A stretch of 64,000 bases of DNA from Bacillus sp. F19. Its GTDB lineage: Bacteria > Bacillota > Bacilli > Bacillales > Bacillaceae. A program made the position numbers and the translations under genes. Where the stretch lies: NCBI GenBank assembly GCA_023823795.1, contig CP085710.1, forward strand, positions 894,001 to 958,000, written 5' to 3'. The stretch's first letter is position 1, and every line of letters starts with the position of its first letter. Below the pieces are notes generated by a model. It was given only the letters and a program-made list of their open reading frames with translations. It did no database searches and had not been told where the DNA came from. This document shows, piece by piece, positions 35,223 to 44,428 of this stretch.

Positions 35223-35762
35223 CTATGGCCTTTTTTCCCATGGCTCCATGATGCCGATTACCGTATCTTTAATATCCTCTTCTATACTTTTTATGACTCC
35301 TTCGCCAATTTCTTTATTTGTCAGCCACCTCGAACCATCTGCTTCTAAAACAAATCCAAGAAGGATCGAACGATATAAACAGTTTGGCATTACATCAACT
35401 GCTCTTTTCTCTAAGTGACTGCTGCTTCCTTGAATATGAAACAGCCGCCATCTAACTGCCGATTTTGAGACTTCCCCGGAAATGATGTCTAATACTTCAG
35501 AAGCGTAAGAATGAATCCAGCTGACAACAAGTGTGATTGGGCCATATCTTTCAATCGCTATTTTTATGTGCTGTCTTAGGTCTTCTTTGTCAACATAATC
35601 CACAATCAAACTGTTCAATTTCTTCATTCTTTCCTGCAGCTTCCTGTGTTTATGCTGCTTTCTCCCTATAACCGATACTTTTTCTGCATGCTGTTCAAGC
35701 CAGACGGATGCATCTGCAAGCATACCTGTTCCGCCAACAACTAATACATGAGAATGATTTAT
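35223..35762 (-). CDS. SDR-like NAD(P)-binding protein, start codon unclear
   Basis: The Rossmann beta-alpha-beta motif (HVLVVGGTGMLADASVWL in its parts, then VSVIGR) and a later ITLVVSWIH strand resemble short-chain-dehydrogenase-like proteins of Bacillus. The first ATG in frame (35723) lies inside the GGTGM nucleotide-binding loop and would remove the first strand. The frame stays open upstream to a TAA near 35777 with no ATG, GTG or TTG; an ATA codon at 35762 (ATA AAT CAT) is the only start-like position, with GAGGGG 12 bases before it. Either ATA is used, the ATG was lost by mutation, or the gene is dead. Confidence 0.6.
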   Translation of the reverse strand: MNHSHVLVVGGTGMLADASVWLEQHAEKVSVIGRKQHKHRKLQERMKKLNSLIVDYVDKEDLRQHIKIAIERYGPITLVVSWIHSYASEVLDIISGEVSKSAVRWRLFHIQGSSSHLEKRAVDVMPNCLYRSILLGFVLEADGSRWLTNKEIGEGVIKSIEEDIKDTVIGIMEPWEKRP

Positions 35763-35940
35763 CGCCTTTATCCACCCCTCTTCTTAACAATAGACTGTAT
35801 TCAGGTTTAAAGAATCGAGAGATAGATGGAGAGTTCCTTGGACTTCAGTCTTAAAAATCAGAATATTACTATTTCTATATTGTTCAAAATATAATACGAA
35901 TGTATACTATATAAAACAAACAAGTTAAAAGGGAGAACTT

Positions 35941-36492
35941 ATGAAATCACTGCAGGAACAAATTGGCATCAATTTAAAAAATGTCCGTAAAATGCGGCAG
36001 TACAGTCTTGATCAGCTTTCAGCCGTTACGGGAGTGAGCAAAGGCATGCTTGCCCAAATTGAAAAAGGCCAATCAAGTCCAACCGTTAATACGCTCTGGA
36101 AAATTGCGAACGGACTTGGCGTTTCTTTTTCGTCTCTGGTAGAAGAAGAACAGACTAATGTTGCGGTTGTACGCAGGACAGATAAAACAGCAATTCAGGA
36201 TTTGAATGAATTATATAATGTCTTTTCCTATTTTCCTTATGATCAGCAGAAGAAATTTGAAATTTTTCTGCTTGAGCTGCTTCCGGGATGCAAGCATGTA
36301 TCAGAGCAGCATCTAAGCGGAGTTGAAGAATATCTATTTGTAAGTGAAGGTGAAATGGCCGTTTCCATTGGAGAAGAGCGTTATGAGCTGAAAAAAGGAG
36401 ACTCCATCAAATTCACCGCTAATCGGGAGCATGTTTATGAAAACAAAGCGGATGTGGCCGCAAACTGTTTTCTGCTGATTTATTATCCGTAA
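35941..36492 (+). CDS. XRE-family regulator with C-terminal cupin
   Basis: 183 residues. An HTH_3 domain (~10-65; LDQLSAVTGVSKGMLAQIEKG) is joined to a small cupin barrel (~110-180; PGCKHVSEQHLSGVEEYLFVSEGEM). Such proteins sense small metabolites and control adjacent genes; the azlCD pair 17 bases downstream is the likely target and cotranscribed partner. GGGAGAACTT precedes the ATG. Confidence 0.88.
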   Translation: MKSLQEQIGINLKNVRKMRQYSLDQLSAVTGVSKGMLAQIEKGQSSPTVNTLWKIANGLGVSFSSLVEEEQTNVAVVRRTDKTAIQDLNELYNVFSYFPYDQQKKFEIFLLELLPGCKHVSEQHLSGVEEYLFVSEGEMAVSIGEERYELKKGDSIKFTANREHVYENKADVAANCFLLIYYP

Positions 36493-36509
36493 AGAAGAGA
36501 GGGAGTAGG

Positions 36510-37229
36510 ATGGCAACAACAGCATTTTTGAGAAAACAGTCACATTTTTCAGAAGGATTAACAGCCGGTCTCAGCATTGCAATTGGTTATATGCCTGTAG
36601 CTATAACATTTGGGCTTCTTGCAAGTGATACTGGACTCACTCTTTCAGAAACCGTCTTAATGAGTATTTTCGTTTTTGCAGGTGCTGCACAATACATATC
36701 GCTAAGTCTGATAGCAGCAGGAACCGGGGTCTTTGAAATTATTTTTACTACTTTTATCGTGAATATCCGGCATTTTTTGATGTCGGCCTCATTAAATGAA
36801 AAGGTCGAGGAAGACAGTTTGTGGAAAAAAGCGCTGTATTCATTTGGGATTACAGATGAAACATTTTCGGTTGCTTCTATGAAAGAGGGAAATGTATCAG
36901 CGGGTTATATGTTTGGGCTCATTTTCATTTCCTACTCGAGCTGGGTAGTGTTTTCAGGCGTTGGACATCTGATCGGCGCCAATTTGCCGGAAACACTGCA
37001 GGAAAGTATGTCTGTTGCATTATATGCGATGTTTATCGGGCTTTTAGTTCCTTCTATGAAAAAACAGCGGAAAGTTGTATTTTTAGCATCAGCTGCCGGG
37101 GTCATTCATTCGTTTATTTACCTGACTGGCCTGCTTTCAACTGGATGGGCAATTGTTTTATCTACGCTGCTTTCAGCTATTCTGATCGAAATGATCTATC
37201 CTAAGGAGGAGAAGCGCAATGATCAGTAA
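36510..37229 (+). CDS. azlC: Branched-chain amino acid exporter, large subunit AzlC
   Basis: 239 residues with about seven membrane helices. The AzlC/YgaZ family motif is seen in GYMPVAITFGLLA and NIRHFLMSASL. With AzlD it forms an exporter of branched-chain amino acids and analogues. Its end overlaps azlD by 11 bases; GAGGGAGTAGG precedes the ATG. Confidence 0.9.
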   Translation: MATTAFLRKQSHFSEGLTAGLSIAIGYMPVAITFGLLASDTGLTLSETVLMSIFVFAGAAQYISLSLIAAGTGVFEIIFTTFIVNIRHFLMSASLNEKVEEDSLWKKALYSFGITDETFSVASMKEGNVSAGYMFGLIFISYSSWVVFSGVGHLIGANLPETLQESMSVALYAMFIGLLVPSMKKQRKVVFLASAAGVIHSFIYLTGLLSTGWAIVLSTLLSAILIEMIYPKEEKRNDQ

Positions 37230-37524
37230 TGTCATGATGATGATCATCGGCATGGCAGTCGTCACTTATTTGCCAAGAATGATCCCTCTGGTGGCTCTAA
37301 GCGGAATTGAATTGCCTCCTTTTGTACAAAATGTATTAAGAAATGTTCCGTATGCGACCCTTGGCGCATTGATTGTACCTGGTGTTTTTCTTATCCAGGA
37401 AGATATCTGGTTTGGAATCATTGGGGCCATTTCGGCTTTTGCCGCTGCATATCTCGGTGTCAATGTCATTGTCGTCGTGATGAGCTCAATCCTGACGCTG
37501 ATTGTATACGGACTCTTGTTTTAA
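37219..37524 (+). CDS. azlD: Branched-chain amino acid exporter, small subunit AzlD
   Basis: 101 residues with three to four membrane helices; TYLPRMIPL near the N-terminus and RNVPYATLGALIVPG are typical of AzlD/YgaH. AAGGAGGAG precedes the ATG inside azlC, so translation is coupled. Confidence 0.9.
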   Translation: MISNVMMMIIGMAVVTYLPRMIPLVALSGIELPPFVQNVLRNVPYATLGALIVPGVFLIQEDIWFGIIGAISAFAAAYLGVNVIVVVMSSILTLIVYGLLF

Positions 37525-37597
37525 CCTGAATTTTAGTTCTAACTCTCTTTGTCCTGAACTACACTTATACAAAGAGCTTGTTCGAGGGGGCATCATC

Positions 37598-38866
37598 ATG
37601 CGCAAATGGCTGACTGTATCAGTCCTTATTTACTTCTTGTATGGCCTGTTTGTTTATTGGTATATCTATATGGGAGCAGATTCCGCCCTTCCAACTCAAT
37701 TTCAGGGGGGCTCTGCGGACCCAAATACGTTTATGAACAGTCGTGAGCTGGAACTGTCAGGCGAATATTCCAGTTTGAGGGATTTTCTCTATTTTGTCAC
37801 TGCGCCATTTGAATGGTTTATCTTCTTCGTCATTCTTGTAATAGGATTTTCTAAAAAAATACAGCATTGGTCTGAAGGCATTTCACGCTTCTTTGTGATT
37901 CAGACAGCGGTATATGTGTTTTGGCTTTCTTTTATCGTGGCACTTTGTGCATTTCCAATTGAATGGCTGCGATACAAGATCTCGCTTTCTTACCACATTA
38001 CAACGCAAGCCTTTACTGGGTGGATGAAAGATCAAATCATTGATTTCTGGGTCAATTATGCATTTATGATTTTAATTGTTGCTGTACTGTATAGTCTTAT
38101 CCGCAAGTTTTCCGGGAAGTGGTGGCTTTTTGCCTGGATTTTGTCGATTCCATTCAGTCTGTTCTTAATGTTTATACAGCCTGTGTTAATTGATCCGCTT
38201 TACAATGATTTTACCCCGTTAAAAAATAAAGAGCTTGAGGCGAAAATCCTTGCTATAGCGGAAAAAGCGGATATCCCGGCAGAGCATGTGTTTGAAGTGA
38301 ACATGTCTGAAAAAACAAATGCGCTAAACGCCTATGTAACCGGAATTGGAGACAATTCCCGAATTGTCCTCTGGGATACAACGTTAAATAAGCTGAGTGA
38401 AGACGAAATCCTGTTTATCATGGCACACGAAATGGGACATTACGTTATGAAGCATATTTACGTCGGAATAGCCGGCTACCTTGTTCTAACCCTTATTGGG
38501 TTATATCTGATCAACCGGTTAATGAATTTTACGATCAGGCGGTTCGGGCATATTCTCAATATCACCGAAAAACAGCAGCTTGCTTCGTTGCCGTTGTTTC
38601 TGATGCTCCTTGGGATGCTCACCTTCGCCTCAAATCCATTTTCCAACATCATTTCGCGCCATCAGGAAAAGGACGCGGATCTATACGCTATTGAAATGAC
38701 TGAAAATCCGGAAGCAGCCGTCAATACGTTCCAGGAATTGACGAAAGCAGGCTTAAGCCAGGTGAATCCGCCTGGACTGGTGAAAATTTTCAGATACAGC
38801 CATCCAACGATTCTTGAGCGGATTACCTATCTTGAAGAGTGGGGAAGCAAAAATCCTGATAAGTAA
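37598..38866 (+). CDS. yhfN: M48 (Ste24/HtpX-like) membrane metalloprotease YhfN
   Basis: 422 residues (B. subtilis YhfN 426). Membrane helices surround the zinc motif HEMGH (277-281) with a downstream glutamate ligand in RHQEKDADLYA. It resembles CAAX-processing Ste24 proteases; in bacteria the role is probably membrane protein quality control. The frame starts at 37502 within azlD, but CGAGGGGG before ATG 37598 marks the true start. Confidence 0.9.
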   Translation: MRKWLTVSVLIYFLYGLFVYWYIYMGADSALPTQFQGGSADPNTFMNSRELELSGEYSSLRDFLYFVTAPFEWFIFFVILVIGFSKKIQHWSEGISRFFVIQTAVYVFWLSFIVALCAFPIEWLRYKISLSYHITTQAFTGWMKDQIIDFWVNYAFMILIVAVLYSLIRKFSGKWWLFAWILSIPFSLFLMFIQPVLIDPLYNDFTPLKNKELEAKILAIAEKADIPAEHVFEVNMSEKTNALNAYVTGIGDNSRIVLWDTTLNKLSEDEILFIMAHEMGHYVMKHIYVGIAGYLVLTLIGLYLINRLMNFTIRRFGHILNITEKQQLASLPLFLMLLGMLTFASNPFSNIISRHQEKDADLYAIEMTENPEAAVNTFQELTKAGLSQVNPPGLVKIFRYSHPTILERITYLEEWGSKNPDK

Positions 38867-38872
38867 AAATAG

Positions 38873-38916
38873 TAACAGCGCTGTCTCCCTGAGGAGAAGC
38901 GCTGTTTTTATTTTTC
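38873..38916 (+). terminator. Terminator of yhfN
   Basis: AACAGCGCT-15-nt loop-AGCGCTGTT then TTTATTTTT. Confidence 0.85.
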
Positions 38917-39136
38917 GCCGTAAAATGGGCTGTCTTTTCACCAGAAGACAACCAATAAACTCCAATACACTAACCTTGGAAATCCCATTCTATCAATCAT
39001 TTAAACACCAAAAATAAAAAAATTCAAAAAATTTAAAAGAAAATGATTCCATTTTCAATTAATCTGTTATATATTAATAATATAAAATATTAACTGTATT
39101 ATAACAAACTAAACAAACTATTGGAGGGTTCAGGAA

Positions 39137-40423
39137 ATGACAAACGAAAGAGTGCAAAAATTAAAAGAGAATTGGGAAATGGATGCAAGATGGAACGGAG
39201 TAGAAAGACCATATACAGCGGAAGAAGTAATTCGTCTTCGCGGTTCGATTGATATTGAACATACACTTGCACGCAGGGGTGCTGAAAAGTTCTGGAACCT
39301 GCTGCAGACGGAAGATTATGTACATGCACTGGGTGCACTTACAGGAAATCAGGCAGTTCAGCAAGTAAAGGCAGGATTGAAAGCGATTTATTTAAGCGGC
39401 TGGCAGGTAGCGGCTGATGCAAACCTTTCAGGACACATGTACCCGGATCAAAGTTTATATCCGGCAAACAGTGTGCCGTCGGTTGTAAAACGAATCAATC
39501 AGGCTCTTCAGCGTGCCGATCAAATTCAGCATCTTGAGGGAGGAGGAAACATCGACTGGTTCGCTCCGATTATTGCTGATGCAGAAGCTGGCTTCGGCGG
39601 ACAGCTGAACGTATTTGAATTAATGAAAGGAATGATTGAAGCTGGAGCAGCGGCGGTTCATTTCGAAGATCAACTATCATCTGAGAAAAAATGCGGTCAC
39701 CTCGGCGGAAAGGTATTGCTGCCGACACAAACAGCTGTAAAGAATTTAATATCAGCACGTCTTGCAGCTGACGTTATGGGCGTTCCAACATTAATCATTG
39801 CAAGAACAGATGCGGATGCAGCTGACTTAATCACAAGTGATGTAGATCCTGAAGATCAGGCATTTATTACAGGTGAGCGCACACCGGAAGGCTTCTTCCG
39901 CACTGCTGCCGGCATTGATCAGGCAATTGCACGCGGACTCGCTTACGCTCCGTATGCAGACTTAGTCTGGTGCGAAACGTCAGAGCCGAACTTAGAGCAA
40001 GCGCAGAAGTTTGCTGATGCCATTCATGCGAAATTCCCAGGCAAGCTGCTTGCCTACAACTGTTCACCATCTTTTAACTGGAAGAAAAAATTAGATGAAA
40101 AGACAATTGCCCAGTACCAAAAAGAAATCGCTAAAATGGGCTACAAATTCCAGTTCGTCACTCTTGCCGGCTTCCATGCACTAAACTACGGCATGTTCGA
40201 GCTTGCCAGAAAGTACCGTGATCATGGCATGGCTGCTTATTCTGAGCTGCAGCAGGCTGAATTCGCAAGTGAGCAATACGGCTATACAGCAACAAGACAT
40301 CAGCGTGAAGTCGGTACAGGCTACTTTGATGAAGTATCACAAACCATCACAGGCGGAACTTCTTCCACAACTGCATTAAAAGGTTCAACAGAAGAAGAGC
40401 AGTTCACGTCAACTCAATCTTAA
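39137..40423 (+). CDS. aceA: Isocitrate lyase
   Basis: 428 residues. The catalytic signature KKCGH (184-188, with C186) and the [10 protein letters not shown] substrate region are intact. It cleaves isocitrate to succinate and glyoxylate, allowing growth on acetate or fatty acids; the lcfB/enoyl-CoA hydratase genes nearby supply acetyl-CoA, though the link is inferred. No malate synthase gene is in the window. TTGGAGGGTT precedes the ATG. B. subtilis 168 lacks this gene. Confidence 0.95.
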   Translation: MTNERVQKLKENWEMDARWNGVERPYTAEEVIRLRGSIDIEHTLARRGAEKFWNLLQTEDYVHALGALTGNQAVQQVKAGLKAIYLSGWQVAADANLSGHMYPDQSLYPANSVPSVVKRINQALQRADQIQHLEGGGNIDWFAPIIADAEAGFGGQLNVFELMKGMIEAGAAAVHFEDQLSSEKKCGHLGGKVLLPTQTAVKNLISARLAADVMGVPTLIIARTDADAADLITSDVDPEDQAFITGERTPEGFFRTAAGIDQAIARGLAYAPYADLVWCETSEPNLEQAQKFADAIHAKFPGKLLAYNCSPSFNWKKKLDEKTIAQYQKEIAKMGYKFQFVTLAGFHALNYGMFELARKYRDHGMAAYSELQQAEFASEQYGYTATRHQREVGTGYFDEVSQTITGGTSSTTALKGSTEEEQFTSTQS

Positions 40424-40429
40424 TACAGA

Positions 40430-40464
40430 AAGCTGCCGCAGCACATTGCGGCAGCTTTTTTTTT
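40430..40464 (+). terminator. Terminator of aceA
   Basis: AAGCTGCCGCA-GCACAT-TGCGGCAGCTT followed by T7. Confidence 0.9.
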
Positions 40465-40576
40465 GTGTTCTCGTCCTAGGGTGAGAAAGAACTGCTATTC
40501 AGGCGGTGGAGTTGCTTGATGATTTTGGCGGTGTGAGTGGAACGGTCTCAATTACACAATTTTCTCTTTTTACGAT

Positions 40577-40950
40577 TTCTTGTCCTCAATGCGGCTGAAT
40601 GAGGACATCAAACTGTTCTTTTGAGATCGAAGAACTTGTATGATGCCCTTCAATCGAGAAAAACTTAAACGAAGGTAACCAAAGGGGTTGTATGATACCC
40701 CAAAACCGAGAAAATCTTAAAAGAAGGTAATCAAAGGAGCAGTATGATTCAAACAAGAAAATACCATACGGAGAATGACAACTTCAAAGCACCTGAATGA
40801 GGTACTCAAACAACTCACATGACAACTTCACGACCTCAAAACGGCTGAATGAAGTACTCAAAATGCCGGTTTGACAGTTTCACAACCTCAAAACGGCTGA
40901 ATGAAGTACTCAAAATGCCGATTTGACAGTTTCACAACCTCAAACAGCTT
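40577..40950. repeat. 52-bp tandem repeat array, ~7 units
   Basis: Units start at 40781, 40833, 40885 and 40937 (partial) at an exact 52-base spacing: ACCTCAAAACGGCTGAATGA... ending GACAGTTTCACA. Upstream, ...TGATGCCC/TGATACCC...GAGAAAA-CTTAAA-GAAGGTAA-CAAAGG also repeats at exactly 52 bases (~40641 and ~40693), and a diverged GCGGCTGAATGAGGACATCAA copy lies near 40591. The two last full units are almost identical. No open frame; the remaining ~100 bases of the aceA to IDEAL gap hold only terminators. Confidence 0.85.
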
Positions 40951-40991
40951 CTTGCAGGCAGCCTTCGCCCTCCGCATTTTTCAGGCAACAT

Positions 40992-41023
40992 AAAAGCAAG
41001 CCCCGCTTAGGGGCTTGCTTTTA
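40992..41023 (-). terminator. Terminator of the IDEAL-domain gene
   Basis: AAAAGCAAGCCCC-GCTTA-GGGGCTTGCTTTT, overlapping the stop codon. Confidence 0.9.
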
Positions 41024-41254
41024 AATGATTAATCGCAGTTCTGCATATTCTTTGGCTAACTTTAAAAATAACGGTTTGTCATTGCGGTCCAAGGACTCAT
41101 CGATCTTTTCCTGAAGGAGGGACAGTTTCCGGGTTAACACAGCTTCATCCAACACCATTTGAATGTAAATATCAAGTACGGTTTCCTGTTTCTTTTCCAT
41201 CTTGAATGTGTTACGTGACTTCATGATCTCGGTATACGTTTTCTTGTTTTTCAC
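41021..41254 (-). CDS. IDEAL-domain protein
   Basis: 77 residues, GTG start after AGGGGTGATC. The C-terminal half (KIDESLDRNDKPLFLKLAKEY, in parts) is a variant of the short IDEAL helix-turn domain found at the C-terminus of several Bacillus regulatory proteins such as those near comK. The N-terminal part is a basic helix. Small cytosolic protein, function unknown. Confidence 0.7.
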   Translation of the reverse strand: MKNKKTYTEIMKSRNTFKMEKKQETVLDIYIQMVLDEAVLTRKLSLLQEKIDESLDRNDKPLFLKLAKEYAELRLII

Positions 41255-41506
41255 GAAAGATCACCCCTGATGCCTTTTTTTAATTATATGGATAAAAGGA
41301 CCGGAAATCAACTAAATATTTATAATTTTTAGAAAACTTATTCTTCAAATTCTGCAGTCATTAAATGGAACGGAAACAGAAGCATGAAAGGATATTTTTG
41401 TAAACTATAGTTGAAAAGATAATTCTTATGATGATGTTTTTGCAGAAATTTTAAGGCGAATGTATCGATTAACAATTAATTGAAGAGTTTTAAAGTGTAT
41501 GGACAG

Positions 41507-41544
41507 GAAACAGGCAGCCAAGCTTTGCTGCCTGTTTCATTTTG
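41507..41544. terminator. Orphan terminator upstream of the glycan locus
   Basis: GAAACAGGCAGC-loop-GCTGCCTGTTTC, perfect 12-pair stem, then ATTTTG. No gene precedes it on the plus strand; the 41255-41700 gap shows no coding sequence, so it may insulate the locus or belong to a lost gene. Confidence 0.75.
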
Positions 41545-41628
41545 TTTTGATCACTCAATAGGAGATATGGGCTCTTGTGAACTTTTATTAGATATGGTGG
41601 AAAAACCTTATCATTTCTTATCGTTTCA

Positions 41629-41657
41629 TTGACTCTACTTTTCAATCAAAATATTGT
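41629..41657 (+). promoter_or_regulatory. Sigma-A-like promoter of the mannosidase operon
   Basis: TTGACT (41629-41634), 17-base spacer, TATTGT (41652-41657). Confidence 0.7.
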
Positions 41658-41668
41658 TAAGGTAATAA

Positions 41669-41685
41669 GTAAGAAACCGCTTACA
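41669..41685. promoter_or_regulatory. cre-like operator at the mannosidase operon start
   Basis: GTAAG-AAACCG-CTTAC is a perfect five-pair inverted repeat; AGAAACCGCTTACA matches the cre consensus TGWAARCGYTWNCW at 12 of 14 positions. It lies 5-20 bases after the expected transcription start, a repressing position for CcpA or a LacI-type regulator. Confidence 0.65.
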
Positions 41686-41702
41686 ATAATGAGGTGGAAA
41701 AA

Positions 41703-44414
41703 ATGAAAAATAAAAGAACAGCACATATCATTTCCCACTCCCATTGGGATAGGGAATGGTATATGTCTTTTGAGAAACATCGATATTATTTAGTGAAATT
41801 AATGGATGAACTACTTGAGTTGTTTCAAAAAGAACCAGATTTTAAAAGTTTCCATTTAGATGGACAAACGATTCTGTTAGAGGACTACCTTGAAATTCGC
41901 CCTGAAAAAAGGGAAGAATTAAAAAAAGCAATAAGTGAAAAAAAGCTTCACATTGGACCATGGTATGTTCTTCAAGATGCTTTTTTAACAAGCTCTGAAT
42001 CAAACATACGAAATCTTATCTATGGCTTAAGGGATGCTAAAGAATTTGGATCGGTCTCAAAGCTAGGTTACTTCCCGGATACGTTCGGGATTTATGGTCA
42101 GGCACCGCAGCTGTTAAAGCAAGCAAAAATCGAGACAGCTGCATTTGGAAGAGGTGTAAAACCTACTGGATTTAACAATACGGTGGAAGATGCAAAAAAC
42201 TTCGAGTCACCCTTTTCAGAACTAAAATGGGAATCACCTGATGGTTCATCCATCCTTGGAATTCTTTTTGCGAATTGGTATTCAAATGGCAATGAAGTAC
42301 CAGAGGATGAAAAGGATGCTCTTAGCTTTTGGAATATAAAAATTGAGCAGGCCATGAAGTATGCGGCAACTCCACACCTGCTTTTCATGAATGGGTGTGA
42401 TCATCAGCCAGTTCAGCACAACCTTCCAGCAGCCATTTTAACTGCTAAAAAGCTTTTTCCTGACATCGATTTCGTTCATGCAAGCTTTGATGATTATCTA
42501 AAAAACCTTAAACCATCTTTACCTAATGAATTACAGACAATCACAGGTGAGCTGCGAAACCAGCGAACAGATGGTTGGTCTACACTTGTGAATACAGCTT
42601 CCGCAAGAATCTATCTTAAGCAAATGAATCAGGAGTGCCAAGTGTTACTTGAAAAAGCAGCCGAACCTCTTTCGGTAATGGCACATCTCGTTGGATTTGA
42701 ATATCCGAGTCACTTCTTAAACTATGCATGGAAAACATTAATGAAGAATCATCCGCATGATAGCATATGCGGATGCAGCGTAGATGAGGTACACCGCGAG
42801 ATGGTGAGCCGGTTTGAAAAAGTTAAGCAGATAACTGAAATGATTGTACAAGAAAAAGGAACTGAAATTGCTTCACGTATTGATACAAGGATAGATAATA
42901 ACTCAAAAACTTGCATACCTATTGTTGTTTTTAACGGATCTGGTTCGAAGCGTGAAGAAGTGATTACAAAAGAAGTTGAACTTGAGAAGATCTATTTTTC
43001 AGAAATGGATTTTCAGCAAATCCCAGCTTATCTTGCTGAAAAATCTATGCCAGTGCTTGAAGTGAGAGATCCAATGAGATCCGCAGTTCCAAGTGTCTAT
43101 CATGATAAAGGAATCCGTTTTGGCTATGACTTACCTTCTGACGGCTTTAGAAGACCCTATTTTGCCAGGATTGCAGAACTCACATTTTTAGCTGAAAATG
43201 TTCCCCAAATTGGTTATAAAACGTATTACGTAAACCAAAACGAAAATCCTGCTCAATTTAAACAGATTGACATAATGAATCATGACCGTGAAATGGAAAA
43301 TGATTTTGTTCGTATAAAAATCCATGAAGACGGCTCTTATACTCTTACAAATAAGAAAAGTGAAAAAACATATGAATGTTTAGGAGTATATGAAAATACG
43401 GGCGATATTGGCAATGAATATATGTTTAAAAATACTTTGGACTCAATCCCGCTGACTACAAAGGGCTTGAAAGCCCAAATCCAAGTGTTAGAAAACAATA
43501 GCCTAAGAGCAAGGGTTGAAATGATCCACAAATGGGTGATCCCAAAGAGCGCAGATCAAACATTTGAAAAGGAAAAAAGTATGTTAGTTTGGCACAAAAA
43601 CAGAAAAGCGTTTCGTTCAGCAGAAACCGCAACTATTCAGATAAGAACCATTATGACGCTAGATCAAACGTCAAGAGGACCATCCTTTCAAGCTTTTATT
43701 GAAAATCAAGCTAAAGATCATCGAATAAGAGTCTTATTTCCAACAAATATTCAAACTGACTCTCACCATGCAGATAGTGTTTTTGAAATCGTTAAAAGAA
43801 AAAATTGCCCTGAAATAGAATGGGAGAATCCTAGCTTTGACCATCATCAGCAAGGTTTTGTCAGTATGTCAGATGAACGGAACGGTTTGACCATTGCCAA
43901 TAAAGGCTTACATGAGTATGAAATCTTAGAAGAAAACAAAACCATCGCCTTAACATTACTTCGTTCTGTCTCTGAACTAGGGGATTGGGGTGATTTCTCT
44001 ACACCTGAAGCTCAATGTTTAGGGGAGAATGAAGCAGAATGGATGGTTATCCCTCATTCCGGTGATGTGATTACATCTGAATCTTATCATCTTGCCTATC
44101 AATTTCAAGCGCCGTTAACGATGATTCAAACGGATCTTCATCATGGGGACTTACCTAAGGAAAACCAATTCCTCGAATGGAATGGTCCATCGCTTGCAAT
44201 GACGACTATCAAGATTGCAGAAGAGGGCGATCACGTGATTACTAGATGGTTCAATACTTCAGATGAAAAAGTTGATTTAAAAGTAAACATGCCTCTTGTT
44301 AAACAAGGATTTGCCAGCAATATCATTGAAGAGAAGCTAGAAGGTTTGCCAAGCAACAACATTGAAATAGCCTTAAAACCATTCGAGATTAAGACGGTAG
44401 GCTGGACCCGTTAA
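41703..44414 (+). CDS. GH38 alpha-mannosidase (bacterial MngB/SpGH38 type)
   Basis: 903 residues, no signal peptide, so cytosolic. Zinc-site HSHWDREWY (H12-H14, D16), nucleophile D126 in GYFPDTFG and a later zinc histidine in NHPHDSICGCSVDEVH are intact; a long beta-sandwich C-terminal half follows. GH38 enzymes are retaining alpha-mannosidases; relatives remove alpha-1,2/1,3-linked mannose from imported oligosaccharides. Within the locus it should trim high-mannose N-glycan fragments. GAGGTGG is spaced for ATG 41703, not GTG 41694. First gene of an operon with GH125 (14-base gap). Confidence 0.93.
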   Translation: MKNKRTAHIISHSHWDREWYMSFEKHRYYLVKLMDELLELFQKEPDFKSFHLDGQTILLEDYLEIRPEKREELKKAISEKKLHIGPWYVLQDAFLTSSESNIRNLIYGLRDAKEFGSVSKLGYFPDTFGIYGQAPQLLKQAKIETAAFGRGVKPTGFNNTVEDAKNFESPFSELKWESPDGSSILGILFANWYSNGNEVPEDEKDALSFWNIKIEQAMKYAATPHLLFMNGCDHQPVQHNLPAAILTAKKLFPDIDFVHASFDDYLKNLKPSLPNELQTITGELRNQRTDGWSTLVNTASARIYLKQMNQECQVLLEKAAEPLSVMAHLVGFEYPSHFLNYAWKTLMKNHPHDSICGCSVDEVHREMVSRFEKVKQITEMIVQEKGTEIASRIDTRIDNNSKTCIPIVVFNGSGSKREEVITKEVELEKIYFSEMDFQQIPAYLAEKSMPVLEVRDPMRSAVPSVYHDKGIRFGYDLPSDGFRRPYFARIAELTFLAENVPQIGYKTYYVNQNENPAQFKQIDIMNHDREMENDFVRIKIHEDGSYTLTNKKSEKTYECLGVYENTGDIGNEYMFKNTLDSIPLTTKGLKAQIQVLENNSLRARVEMIHKWVIPKSADQTFEKEKSMLVWHKNRKAFRSAETATIQIRTIMTLDQTSRGPSFQAFIENQAKDHRIRVLFPTNIQTDSHHADSVFEIVKRKNCPEIEWENPSFDHHQQGFVSMSDERNGLTIANKGLHEYEILEENKTIALTLLRSVSELGDWGDFSTPEAQCLGENEAEWMVIPHSGDVITSESYHLAYQFQAPLTMIQTDLHHGDLPKENQFLEWNGPSLAMTTIKIAEEGDHVITRWFNTSDEKVDLKVNMPLVKQGFASNIIEEKLEGLPSNNIEIALKPFEIKTVGWTR

Positions 44415-44428
44415 AAGGAGTAGAGAAT

